DNA from: JBCBSS01 sp039819065
Lineage (GTDB): Bacteria; Bacteroidota; Bacteroidia; Cytophagales; Cyclobacteriaceae
NCBI GenBank assembly: GCA_039819065.1
Contig: JBCBSS010000018.1
Span: forward strand, 5,367-69,366
Direction of reading: 5' to 3'
Length of the DNA: 64,000 nucleotides
Shown here: one piece after another, positions 52,453 through 61,479 of the stretch
How the letters are laid out: each line of letters opens with the position of its first letter
How positions within the stretch are numbered: the first letter of the stretch is position 1
Made by a program: the position numbers and the translations under genes
The notes under the pieces: generated by a model
Told to the model about the DNA's origin: nothing
Databases searched by the model: none
What the model saw: the letters and a program-made list of their open reading frames with translations, nothing else

Positions 52453-54552
52453 ATGCAAAACGACATATTCACTTTTGAGTCCTCTCCACTGTTCATTATT
52501 TTTTGTGTAATCCTGGGAGTCGGCTATGCATTTCTACTCTACACCAAAAAAGGACCTTGGGGCAAATCAACCAGATACGTACTCTCTGGACTACGCTTTC
52601 TACTGGTGAGTTTTCTAGCTATACTACTTTTGAGCCCCATTCTAAAGCAGATAGAAAATACGATAGAAAAACCTACCATCATTATTGCGGTGGACAATTC
52701 TTCGTCAGTAGCGCAGGTACTTGACAGTACTCAGCTAGAAGAAATATCTACTAAAATTAAGACCTTGGAGTCTTCTCTCAAGCAAGCAGACTATGAGCTC
52801 GAATACAGGGATTTGAACGGTGTCAAGCCAGACGCTACGTTTGTACCGCAGGATTTTAGCGCACAAGAAACAAATCTCGGAGAATTACTCAAGAGCGTAC
52901 AAAACGAATATGAAGGAAGGAATCTGGCCGGAGTGATCATGCTCTCTGATGGCATTTATAACACTGGTTCATCCCCTGTTTACTCTTCTTTCAACTTTCC
53001 CGTCTACACCTCTGGTGTAGGTGATACCATACCTAAATCTGATTTATCACTGAAGAATTTATTGTACAATAAGATTTCTTATCAAGGCAATAAGTTTCCT
53101 TTGATCGCAGAGATATTCAACGAGGGTTTTGTAGGTGAGACCTTGAACGTATCGGTGAGAAAAGGAGGCGAGCTGCTCGACACCAAGAGTGTAACATTAG
53201 CCAGAGACAAGCAACTGACCAGGCTTGAATTTACATTGGAAGCAGAATCAAGCGGCTTGCAGCGGTATCAAGTAGAGGTAAGCCGGAAGAATGGTGAATT
53301 TACTTATGATAATAACATCAAGCAGGCTTACATAGACATAGTGGAAGGTAAAGAAAAGATTCTACTTATCGCACCATCTCCACACCCGGATATTAAGGCC
53401 ATTAAGTCTGCGATCGAGACCAACTCGAACTACGAATTTGATATGTACATTCCAGGTGTGAGTAAGAGAGAAGATGAGCCCAGTAATGTCAAGGATTATG
53501 ACCTGGTCATTTTTCATCAAGTGCCGGATAGGAGGTCTGTTACCCAAAGTCTGATGCGCAAATTCAACCAGGAAGGTACTTCTACCTTGATACTGATGGG
53601 CAATGAAACCAATATTCGCGCTTTTAACGCTACCAACGGTCTGCTTAGAATTGATGCCTTGCCCAATGAAGTTGACAATATCACCGCTGTTTTCAACAAT
53701 GGTTTTTCCAGCTTTGATCTTTCTAATGATTTACAAGAATCGTTCGTTGAGTTTCCGCCGCTCACCGTTCCTTTCGGTAGAATTAATCTGGTAGAAGGCG
53801 TCGATGTACTGCTTTATCAAAGAGTAGGAAGTATTGAGACTAAGAAGCCGTTGCTTCTGGTCAAATCCAGTGCAGAAGGAAAAAGAGCAGTGATGATGGG
53901 AGAGGGGATTTGGCGATGGAGGCTGAACGAATATGCCAGAACCGACGATAACAAGCACTTCAATGAACTCATGGTCAAGATTGTACAATACCTGTCATCT
54001 AAAGAGGACAAACGAAAATTCAAGGTTTATCCTGTTGATGATGAGTTCTTTGATAATGAAGGCGTCGTATTTGACTCGGAGGTATACAATGACTTATACG
54101 AAAGGGTTTACGGCAACAAGATTGACTTGACCATTACGCCAGAAGAAGGGCAATCACAGAATTATTCATTTGTCACCAGCGAAAGCAATACCCGTTATCG
54201 CATCAGCGGGTTGCAAGAAGGCGTCTATAAGTTTAGTGCTTCTTCTGAAATCAATGGTCAGATAGAAAGAGTGGGTGGAGAGTTTTTGGTTAAAAAGCAG
54301 CAGTTAGAATCTGTCAACCTTACCGCAGACTTTGATTTGCTCCGAAGGTTATCCGATAATTCAGGTGGTAAGTTTTACCCCTTTGAACAGCTTCAGGATA
54401 TTAATCAAGAACTGACTACAAAAGAAGCCAAGGGCATCATTCATAGCAGCGAGAATTACTTGCCACTCGTGAACCTGAAATGGATATTTTTCCTGCTATT
54501 AGGGCTGATCTCAGCCGAGTGGTTCATACGTAAATTCAGTGGTGCCTATTGA
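52453..54552 (+). CDS. Membrane-anchored VWA domain protein
   Basis: A 699-residue protein. Two membrane segments at about 10-27 and 44-66 precede a von Willebrand A domain at about 75-200 with a MIDAS-like DNSSSV and later VIMLSDG. A beta-sandwich region (about 195-300) and a GATase1-like domain (about 300-460: ILLIAPSPHPDIKAIKSAIE, LVIFHQVPD) follow, and a final membrane segment lies near 675-690. This is the layout of large Bacteroidota proteins related to BatA-type or aerotolerance-like membrane factors; the exact job is unknown. The TPR lipoprotein follows 68 bases later. Confidence 0.85.
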   Translation: MQNDIFTFESSPLFIIFCVILGVGYAFLLYTKKGPWGKSTRYVLSGLRFLLVSFLAILLLSPILKQIENTIEKPTIIIAVDNSSSVAQVLDSTQLEEISTKIKTLESSLKQADYELEYRDLNGVKPDATFVPQDFSAQETNLGELLKSVQNEYEGRNLAGVIMLSDGIYNTGSSPVYSSFNFPVYTSGVGDTIPKSDLSLKNLLYNKISYQGNKFPLIAEIFNEGFVGETLNVSVRKGGELLDTKSVTLARDKQLTRLEFTLEAESSGLQRYQVEVSRKNGEFTYDNNIKQAYIDIVEGKEKILLIAPSPHPDIKAIKSAIETNSNYEFDMYIPGVSKREDEPSNVKDYDLVIFHQVPDRRSVTQSLMRKFNQEGTSTLILMGNETNIRAFNATNGLLRIDALPNEVDNITAVFNNGFSSFDLSNDLQESFVEFPPLTVPFGRINLVEGVDVLLYQRVGSIETKKPLLLVKSSAEGKRAVMMGEGIWRWRLNEYARTDDNKHFNELMVKIVQYLSSKEDKRKFKVYPVDDEFFDNEGVVFDSEVYNDLYERVYGNKIDLTITPEEGQSQNYSFVTSESNTRYRISGLQEGVYKFSASSEINGQIERVGGEFLVKKQQLESVNLTADFDLLRRLSDNSGGKFYPFEQLQDINQELTTKEAKGIIHSSENYLPLVNLKWIFFLLLGLISAEWFIRKFSGAY

Positions 54553-54620
54553 TTAAATCTCTAATCAGGTTAGGCTCTTAATCAAAATTCAACTAAGTTT
54601 ATAGTTGAAACAACGCCCTT

Positions 54621-55427
54621 ATGTTAAGAACCACCTTTATCAGCCTTTCTTTGGTACTCATTATCTCTGCTTGTTCGAGTAATGGAAAGATGGCTTTTGA
54701 GTATTTTGAGCAGGGAGATTACGAGAGTGCTGAAATTCTGTATAAGAAAGCCATTGCCTACAATCCTAATAACGCCAGCTATCTTTATAATTATGCGCGT
54801 ACAAAGGAAGAATTGGGCAAATACCGAGAGGCCTTAAAGTACTATTCCAAGGCCATGGATTTGAAGTATGAGTTCGTTGATGCCTTCGTCGGTAGAGGAA
54901 GATGTTACTTGAAGCTGGAAGACCTACAAAGTGCGATCATTGATTTCGGTAATGCCTTGGATCTTGACCCAAAAAATTTCGATGCGCTATATTACAGAGG
55001 ACAAGCATACCTTAAGGACTTACAATATTATTCTGCCGCTGGAGACCTTAACGATGCGATTAAACTAAATCCTGACCATTACCTGGCCTATTACCACAGA
55101 GCCATTGCCAGGGGACAGATTGGTGATTCTTACGGCGCATTAAGAGACTTGAATAAGGTTTTGGAGGAAGATGACAAGTTCAATAGGGCCTATTTCAATA
55201 GAGCCATCATTTACCAAAGGACGGAGAAATATCGCGCTGCCATTAGCGATTTCTCCAAAGCAATCGAATTAAAGTATGAAGTGGCCGAAGTATACGTTCG
55301 TAGAGGGTTCTGCAAGTACGAACTGAATAACACCAACGGGGCTTGCGCTGATTTTCAAAGGGCCTATCGCATCAATAAGAAAATGGCATCCAAAATAATC
55401 AATAAGTATTGTACGGTTGCCTCTTGA
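54621..55427 (+). CDS. Tetratricopeptide repeat lipoprotein
   Basis: A 268-residue protein with a lipoprotein signal (LVLIISACSS, lipobox cysteine 18). Six to seven TPR units fill residues about 24-255 (for example AEILYKKAIAYNPNNASYLY and AISDFSKAIELKYEVAEVYVRRG), making a protein-binding superhelix outside the cytoplasm. It lies 68 bases behind the VWA gene, so the two may work in one envelope complex; that is inference. The 103 bases to the convergent M4 gene hold a weak interrupted inverted repeat and no T-run. Confidence 0.9.
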   Translation: MLRTTFISLSLVLIISACSSNGKMAFEYFEQGDYESAEILYKKAIAYNPNNASYLYNYARTKEELGKYREALKYYSKAMDLKYEFVDAFVGRGRCYLKLEDLQSAIIDFGNALDLDPKNFDALYYRGQAYLKDLQYYSAAGDLNDAIKLNPDHYLAYYHRAIARGQIGDSYGALRDLNKVLEEDDKFNRAYFNRAIIYQRTEKYRAAISDFSKAIELKYEVAEVYVRRGFCKYELNNTNGACADFQRAYRINKKMASKIINKYCTVAS

Positions 55428-55530
55428 TTGGCAGGTGAAGATAGTAGTTTGAGAAGGTAATTTCAGCCATAATTACATAGACCAAAACTACCTTCTGCAT
55501 TTTAGAAGACGGACGTATTAGATTCCTTAA

Positions 55531-58479
55531 TTACTCTTTCCTGAACTTTTGAATAAAGACTTCATCCTGAGTGGCAATTCTAATCAAATAGATGCCTGGC
55601 CTAAGCGCCGAAACATCTATTCTTTCTGATGCTTCACTAATTTGGACGTTATCCACAGTGACACCCGAAAGCGTGTAAATCTTTATGGATTGAATGTCCT
55701 CTTCCTGTGCACTGATGTTCAAGTAGTCGCGAGTAGGGTTAGGATATAAGATAATATCCTCACTTATACCTTCAAGATCGTTGTTGATGCCAGTTATGCC
55801 TTGGTTAAGTGAACCTACCCACCTTGGTTCAGTACTGCCACTACTTCCTGCTATCAGGCTCGTATTGGATGAAGCGACTATGGTGACCTCGTCTATGTAG
55901 ACCTGATCCGCGTTGGCAGAGGCGTCACACTGGAATCTGAACTGTGCATTGGACGGGAAATTGTAATTCGACCTGTTGATAGTCACAGTAGCTGTATAAA
56001 AGTTGCCATTACTAAAGTTTGAACCACCGGCATAGGTGGCGACGGTATTCCATGAAGATCCGTCAAAATAACGCACCCAAAAGTCTTCTCCAGTTTCCAT
56101 GCTATTTGGATAGAAGTAGAATGTGATATCGACCTGGTCAAAGCTAGTCAAATTATAAGCTCCAGAGGTCATTGAAGAAGCTACTCCGGAATTGTCTCTA
56201 AGCCTGATAGAATAGCTGCCTTCCCATGAAAACGAGCCGGTATACCTGAAAGCATCACTTCCACCATCTGTCCAGCCGTCCCAGCCTGTCTCGAAATAGC
56301 TTTCCAACAAAGTGGTGGTACTTCCACCACCTCCACCAGTGCCACCGGTTGTCAGGTCTACATTATCTACAGCTACATCTCCTTGCCAGGTATCATTGGT
56401 AGTCGCAATAAACCTGAGTTTCACGACAGAGCCAAGGTAGCTGCTCAGATCGATATTTGCGCTGAGCCATGAGTTGCCCTGATTACCACTTCTCGACCAA
56501 AGGGATGTCCATCCGCTGGCCTCGGTCGACGCTTGCAGCTCAAATCCACCCATAGAAGCTGCTCCGTACATGTGATAGTTGAAAGAGAATGTGGCTGAGC
56601 TTTCTCCGGATAGATCAAAGCAAGGGCTTTCCAAGATGGTGGTTTTTGAAGGGTAGTTCGGACTAGAAGCTTCTGCATACACATAATAGCTACCACCTGC
56701 TGCTGATGTAGGCCCAGTATTGTTGGAAGGAGTTCCTCCTGATTGCCTTGACCAATTGAAATCATCACCACTGGCTTGTGTCCAATCCCCAAGACTCGAC
56801 TCAAAACCTTCTGAATAAGGGAATGATGATACTGTGGTGGCACAACTGAAAGAACCTCCACCACCGCCTCCGAATGCTGAACCTAAACCTACAGCATACC
56901 ATGCATCTTGAGTAGCAATGGCCTCGGCCGAGCCGGCTCCATATAAATCCTCTGCTGCCTGAATTCCGAAATTTCTGGCATCGATAAATTGACTGTTAGC
57001 AGATAGATACACACTTTCTAACCGATAAGCGATTTTGGCCGCTTTAGTGATGCCAATACCTGTTACACTGTAGCTATCCCCGTTGTCGTTGGAGCCGGTT
57101 TTTCCAACGGTCAATATGTAGAACCAATGATTCATCACGCCAGAGTTAGTATGTACACCACCATTATCACTCGATCCAAATTCCCAATTCGTGCCTTTGT
57201 AAGTATCTGGGTCACCCTTTGATTTAGGATCGCTCATAGAACGAAGACCGGTTCCATTAGCCAGATCAATGTCCTCTCCAATTTGCCATATTTGCTTTTG
57301 AGGGGCGGCAAAGCTTTCTACACATGCTGCCCATATGTCACTAAATCCTTCATTCATGGCACCAGACTCGTAGCGATATACGAGATTGGCTGTACTGGTT
57401 GTAATGGCATGACCAATCTCGTGGGCAGCTACATCCAACGAGGTAAGTGCGTCAAAGTTATTGCCGTCACCATAAGTCATTACAGAACCATTCCAGAAGG
57501 CATTATCATAGTTTGAGCTATAATGAACATAGGATCGGATTCTGGCGCCATTGCCATCCCAGCTGTTTCTATTGTGTTCTGTAATCCAATAATCGTAAGT
57601 CTGAATAGCACCCCAGTGTGCGTCCAAAGCAGCATTATCTTTATTGGAATTGTTCCACTCACCGGCAGTCCAGTTGTTGTCGTTGTCAACAAAATCTATG
57701 GCATTGCTGTAACTGGTTGACCTGTTGAGATCATAAGTTTCTACCCCCTGACCTCTAGTATAGTCTCTCAACCTAAACCCACTGATGAAGCTGTCGGTAG
57801 CTATTGTTTTGGAACCGCTATACCGGGTGGCCGCAGTGCCTATTGCATGGGCGTGATGGATGATAGAATTGGTGTGAATGACATCGCCATTTTTGGCATC
57901 AACATATATGTAATCCCGACTTAAAGGCTCGATAGCGAATACATCAAATTTGTACGCCAGTTTATTCTCTACAATAACCAGTTTACCTTGCGGTTTGTCA
58001 TATTCTAATACCTCTGCCTGACCTACATCTTCCCACATGTATTTATTAGCCCCAACATAGTCTATAGCTCGCTGTAGTGCCACGGCATTGGACAACGAAG
58101 GCCTGACATCGATTTCAGGAATGTCATAGAATTCCCCATTCATTGAGGTTACCCTACCAACCCGGTCGAAGTGAGCTTTGTATTGGCCGTATTCTACTTT
58201 TACATCTTTGTAGAATTGTTGGAAACTTTGATGGCTCAGCCCGAGTTCATCAGTTGATGTCTTAACCAGCTTAAAATCATCCTTCGTGTCAATTTTTAGC
58301 TGGGCTTGTAATAACCTCTGGGGAGATTCGCTTTGCGCTTTTGTGAATACAATGGCTTTTGGCATGCCATTTTGATCTAGCGCTTTCAACTTGATTTGTG
58401 CTTCCTGTGCGTACAATGAGGCAGAACCTACCAGACACACGAGCACAAGTACTCTAATCGTAAAAGTTACGTCTTTCAT
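55531..58479 (-). CDS. Secreted M4 (thermolysin-like) metalloprotease with T9SS sorting domain
   Basis: A 982-residue protease. A signal peptide precedes FTP and PepSY-type prodomain regions (to about 210). The M4 catalytic part has HEIGH in VAAHEIGHAIT near residue 353, the third zinc ligand in NEGFSDIW and the catalytic histidine in GVHTNSGVMNHWFY. Two beta-sandwich domains follow: a MAM-like one (about 550-710) and a second jelly roll (about 720-870). The C-terminus is a type A T9SS sorting domain (LYPNPTRDYLNIS, then GIYLIRI and basic VFIQKFRKE). It is secreted through T9SS and degrades proteins outside the cell. Confidence 0.96.
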   Translation of the reverse strand: MKDVTFTIRVLVLVCLVGSASLYAQEAQIKLKALDQNGMPKAIVFTKAQSESPQRLLQAQLKIDTKDDFKLVKTSTDELGLSHQSFQQFYKDVKVEYGQYKAHFDRVGRVTSMNGEFYDIPEIDVRPSLSNAVALQRAIDYVGANKYMWEDVGQAEVLEYDKPQGKLVIVENKLAYKFDVFAIEPLSRDYIYVDAKNGDVIHTNSIIHHAHAIGTAATRYSGSKTIATDSFISGFRLRDYTRGQGVETYDLNRSTSYSNAIDFVDNDNNWTAGEWNNSNKDNAALDAHWGAIQTYDYWITEHNRNSWDGNGARIRSYVHYSSNYDNAFWNGSVMTYGDGNNFDALTSLDVAAHEIGHAITTSTANLVYRYESGAMNEGFSDIWAACVESFAAPQKQIWQIGEDIDLANGTGLRSMSDPKSKGDPDTYKGTNWEFGSSDNGGVHTNSGVMNHWFYILTVGKTGSNDNGDSYSVTGIGITKAAKIAYRLESVYLSANSQFIDARNFGIQAAEDLYGAGSAEAIATQDAWYAVGLGSAFGGGGGGSFSCATTVSSFPYSEGFESSLGDWTQASGDDFNWSRQSGGTPSNNTGPTSAAGGSYYVYAEASSPNYPSKTTILESPCFDLSGESSATFSFNYHMYGAASMGGFELQASTEASGWTSLWSRSGNQGNSWLSANIDLSSYLGSVVKLRFIATTNDTWQGDVAVDNVDLTTGGTGGGGGSTTTLLESYFETGWDGWTDGGSDAFRYTGSFSWEGSYSIRLRDNSGVASSMTSGAYNLTSFDQVDITFYFYPNSMETGEDFWVRYFDGSSWNTVATYAGGSNFSNGNFYTATVTINRSNYNFPSNAQFRFQCDASANADQVYIDEVTIVASSNTSLIAGSSGSTEPRWVGSLNQGITGINNDLEGISEDIILYPNPTRDYLNISAQEEDIQSIKIYTLSGVTVDNVQISEASERIDVSALRPGIYLIRIATQDEVFIQKFRKE

Positions 58480-58923
58480 GGTTTTAATTATGGTTTAAAA
58501 AATATAAAAAGTGCTCTATTGAGCAGAGATACTAACCATCATAAGGCGAGGAGTACTAGCGCCTTACTTACTCTAAAAAATTGCTTCTTCGCGGATTGTT
58601 AAACAATATAGCAATTTCCAAGCAAGAAAACTTTATTATAGACAATAAATTCTATGCTTGATTTTATTTTGAGCTATATATGTTTAACTAAGCTTAATTG
58701 AATAAGAGAAAAAAGATACTTCTTTGGTATGCTTTACCTTGACTAATACAGTATAAATTATTAGAGTCCGTCAGGTTGATGATTAAAAATAATCTGATGG
58801 AAGGAGTGGTGTGCTTCAAAGAAAAAGTGAATTGACAGACTAGCTGTAGAATACTCCCGCTAGCATAAAAAAAGCTCTTCCTTAAGCGTAAAGGAAGAGC
58901 TTTGAGCATGATGTTGAAGAAAA
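58480..58923. other. Intergenic region upstream of the M4 protease gene
   Basis: These 444 bases carry no convincing gene. They hold the terminator of the DUF547 gene (58867-58903) and, near the M4 start, two hairpins: TGCTC/GAGCA (58512-58525) and TAAGGCG/CGCCTTA with an 11-base loop (58542-58566). The last two lie in what should be the M4 leader or promoter. No exact TAnnTTTG box was found on the minus strand. Confidence 0.5.
58867..58903 (-). terminator. Intrinsic terminator of the DUF547 gene
   Basis: AAAGCTCTTCCTT (58871-58883) and AAGGAAGAGCTTT (58891-58903) form a perfect 13-pair stem; on the minus strand a T-run follows (A-run at 58867-58873). Confidence 0.92.
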
Positions 58924-60558
58924 TTACCTTATAAATCTTAAACCGAAGTTTACTGTTTCACCTGCACCTGCTTCTATGCCTTGGAAGCCCCTGGATCCTA
59001 CAAAGTTGTTATAGCTCAGCTCCAGGCCGATATGATCATTGATCTGATATCTGGCACCACCACCAACTTGGATAAACCATTGCAATAGTCCAAATTTCGC
59101 GTTAGGATCCTCGCTCGGTATACCTGTATTGCCGTATCGGCCGGTGTATTGACCGTTAAGAAACAAGCTTAACTTAGAGCTAGGGAAATAGTTTAAGAAA
59201 ACAATTGACGGTAAGTCCACGAAATTGGTTGGGAAGAATATCTCGTCTCTATTTCTACGAATCAAATAAATGACGTCAAACTCGTAGAATAACCTCAGCT
59301 TCTGGGTAAGCTTGAAATCATAGAAGAATTGTGTTCTCCAAGTGTATCTATTCAAAGCTGTGAACACACTATTGTTAGACCCTCTGCGCTCCAAATTACC
59401 GGTTACAGGGAGTAAGAAGCTCGTCTGGATAGAATAGAAAGGAAACTTCTTAAAAGGAGCTACCTTGATTCTAGGGCCTATACCGGAGATAGCCAGTGCC
59501 CTTGAAGTCGCATCGGACCCAAAGAGCTGAAAGTGCGACCCATCTGCTGGCCCGTTCGAACCGGCACTTAACATCACATCAAACCCCAGATTGACTCGTC
59601 TATTTTCAGATGATCCATAAGTAAATTGTAGCATGGAGTTGAGGATGCTTACCCTAGTAGCAGTACCTATTTCGTCGCCAGTGGCATTACGTATAGAATT
59701 TTGAGAATATAGGCTATTAAAGAAATTAATCTCATATTGTCCTTTAGCAAATAAAGCTGAAGGTGTAAACGTGGTAAGATTACTTGAAGCACCATCTACC
59801 ACATTTACAGCCTGTGTGCTGCCAGATGCTGTCGGCTGTGCCGCGTTCAAAGTCCAATCATAGTTGTAATACCCGACTTTGTAATTTGAAGGAATAGCAT
59901 CGGTTCTATACGTATTGAGGAACTCAATAATAGTTTGCCCGTTTTTGGTAAAGTCACTTTTATACCATTCAAATATTTGTGATACTTCGACTTTTTGGTC
60001 AGCTCTATTTACCCTGATAAAATTGGGATCATTTAGTGCTTTCCGGGATTGGGCTTGTAATTGCGAGTTTAGCGTTTCTGGCTGGTAAGCAAAATTCTCG
60101 ATAATAGGACATCCTAAAGCCGCACACACCAGTACGAAATGCAACCTTTCATCGCCTGTCTCATTAAGCAGTCTTTCCTTTTCTAGCTGATTCAGTGTAA
60201 ATCGCTCACCCGCCACAGTATGTTTTTTTGAATCGAAAAATCCAGCTACGCTCTGAGGTGAATTAGTAGGATAAGCTTGAACAACGCTATTTATAACCAG
60301 GATGTTATAAGCGTTAATGTAGAATGCCTTCCTTTCTGTTCCAGATATTCCTGATAAATCGGCGTTGGCTATCTGATCTGTTAGTCTATCCAGAACAGAT
60401 TGATCATTGATAATCTTCTGATAATCAACCCTACCATCCTTCACGTTCGCTCTCAGAAATCTGTCGGCGCCGTCAATAAAACTGTTGATCTCGCCTTGGG
60501 CCATAACCACTGTGGAAATAGCCACTAATAATAGTGAAGAGAATATAAGCTTTTTCAT
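58924..60558 (-). CDS. DUF547 domain fused to an outer-membrane beta-barrel-like region
   Basis: A 544-residue exported protein with a signal peptide (MKKLIFSSLLLVAISTVVMAQ). Residues about 25-235 are DUF547: FYINAYNILVINSVVQAYP, FTLNQLEKERLL, LVCAALGCPII and a late FEWYKSDF. From about 270 to the end the protein alternates aromatic-rich strands with short turns and finishes NFGLRFIR, like an outer-membrane barrel. DUF547 usually occurs alone, so the fusion is uncommon. The function of DUF547 is unknown. It lies 21 bases behind the lipocalin-like lipoprotein gene. Confidence 0.85.
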   Translation of the reverse strand: MKKLIFSSLLLVAISTVVMAQGEINSFIDGADRFLRANVKDGRVDYQKIINDQSVLDRLTDQIANADLSGISGTERKAFYINAYNILVINSVVQAYPTNSPQSVAGFFDSKKHTVAGERFTLNQLEKERLLNETGDERLHFVLVCAALGCPIIENFAYQPETLNSQLQAQSRKALNDPNFIRVNRADQKVEVSQIFEWYKSDFTKNGQTIIEFLNTYRTDAIPSNYKVGYYNYDWTLNAAQPTASGSTQAVNVVDGASSNLTTFTPSALFAKGQYEINFFNSLYSQNSIRNATGDEIGTATRVSILNSMLQFTYGSSENRRVNLGFDVMLSAGSNGPADGSHFQLFGSDATSRALAISGIGPRIKVAPFKKFPFYSIQTSFLLPVTGNLERRGSNNSVFTALNRYTWRTQFFYDFKLTQKLRLFYEFDVIYLIRRNRDEIFFPTNFVDLPSIVFLNYFPSSKLSLFLNGQYTGRYGNTGIPSEDPNAKFGLLQWFIQVGGGARYQINDHIGLELSYNNFVGSRGFQGIEAGAGETVNFGLRFIR

Positions 60559-60579
60559 GTTCTTAGATACTTATAGAAT

Positions 60580-61098
60580 CTAGTTGCTTATGTATTCTCC
60601 TCTTATTTCAAGGCCAATATATTGTCCTTGTAAAGCTACTGTGTCAGTTCTCAAGCCAATTACCTCGGCTGTAACCTCATTAACAGTACCTTCATCGAAG
60701 GTCAAAGTACCGTTAGAAAAAGAAATCGTCCACGTACCCTCGCGATTCCTTTGATTGTCTTCTGCTCCGCATAACACATCACCGCCATCGAAACTGTAAG
60801 TGCCGTCAGCTGAAAGTGTCATGGTGTCATCTAGTCTGCAGTCCAAAAAGCCATTTAACCCAGCTAGCGTAAATCCTGTTGCTGCCCAAGTCTTAGAGCT
60901 TTCGTTATGCAACTCATTTGCAAATGCTGTAGAATCTGTTACGTCAATTTCAGATACATTAATCACATCACCTGGTCCATCTCCTCCATTTCCGTCACCA
61001 CCATCAATAGGTGAATCAACCTCAACGATACCACAAGCATGAAGAATAACTCCTAAGAAGAGCATCCCTATTAAGTGTTTGATTTTAATTCCAGTCAT
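60580..61098 (-). CDS. Lipocalin-like lipoprotein
   Basis: A 172-residue protein with a lipoprotein signal (MLFLGVILHAC, lipobox LHAC, cysteine 22) and a glycine/aspartate-rich spacer (DGGDGNGGDGPGD). The remaining 115 residues match the small lipocalin-like fold of Bacteroidota: KTWAATGF, MTLSADGTYSFDGG, EGTWTISFSNGTLTFDEG. The ligand is unknown. It is the first gene of the pair with DUF547, which suggests that both act at the outer membrane. Confidence 0.85.
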   Translation of the reverse strand: MTGIKIKHLIGMLFLGVILHACGIVEVDSPIDGGDGNGGDGPGDVINVSEIDVTDSTAFANELHNESSKTWAATGFTLAGLNGFLDCRLDDTMTLSADGTYSFDGGDVLCGAEDNQRNREGTWTISFSNGTLTFDEGTVNEVTAEVIGLRTDTVALQGQYIGLEIRGEYISN

Positions 61099-61324
61099 TT
61101 TTTTGCTCTGTTTATTGTTTTGCCTACTATTTTATTTGTCAGCAAGCTATTACACTGAATGTGCATCTAAAGTCATCTTAAAAATGCCTTTATCCTTTGA
61201 ATTTGATTGTCATGTTATATACAAATCGACAATTTCATGCACTATTCGGAGTTAGCGTACTACTAATGTTTTGATGATACGAAGTTACTTTTCAAGTATC
61301 ACAGAAATATCACGAAACAATAAA

Positions 61325-61370
61325 CAAGTATTAAAATGTGCGTAGCTACGATATTTTGTGTTGTATCGTA
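61325..61370. repeat. Palindromic intergenic element, copy 2
   Basis: An imperfect palindrome centred on the perfect ten-base CGTAGCTACG (61341-61350), with AAAAT-type and ATTTTGTG arms. It resembles copy 1 at 45166-45232 in reverse orientation. Confidence 0.45.
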
Positions 61371-61430
61371 GCGGAAAGCATTTTGATTATTGCAGATTAA
61401 CTAAACTGCCGCTGAGGTGAGCTAAAATAA

Positions 61431-61454
61431 AAAAAGCCCCAGACGGGGCTTTTT
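61431..61454 (-). terminator. Intrinsic terminator of clpC
   Basis: AAAAAGCCCC and GGGGCTTTTT form a perfect ten-pair stem with loop AGAC; T residues follow on the minus strand. Confidence 0.92.
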
Positions 61455-61479
61455 GAGGTTATTACTGATTATTCAATCC

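Larger units (their letters stand above)
61099..61479. other. Intergenic region between clpC and the lipocalin-like gene
   Basis: These 381 bases hold no convincing gene. They contain the clpC terminator (61431-61454) and palindromic element copy 2 (61325-61370); no exact TAnnTTTG box is seen for the lipocalin-like gene. Confidence 0.5.
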
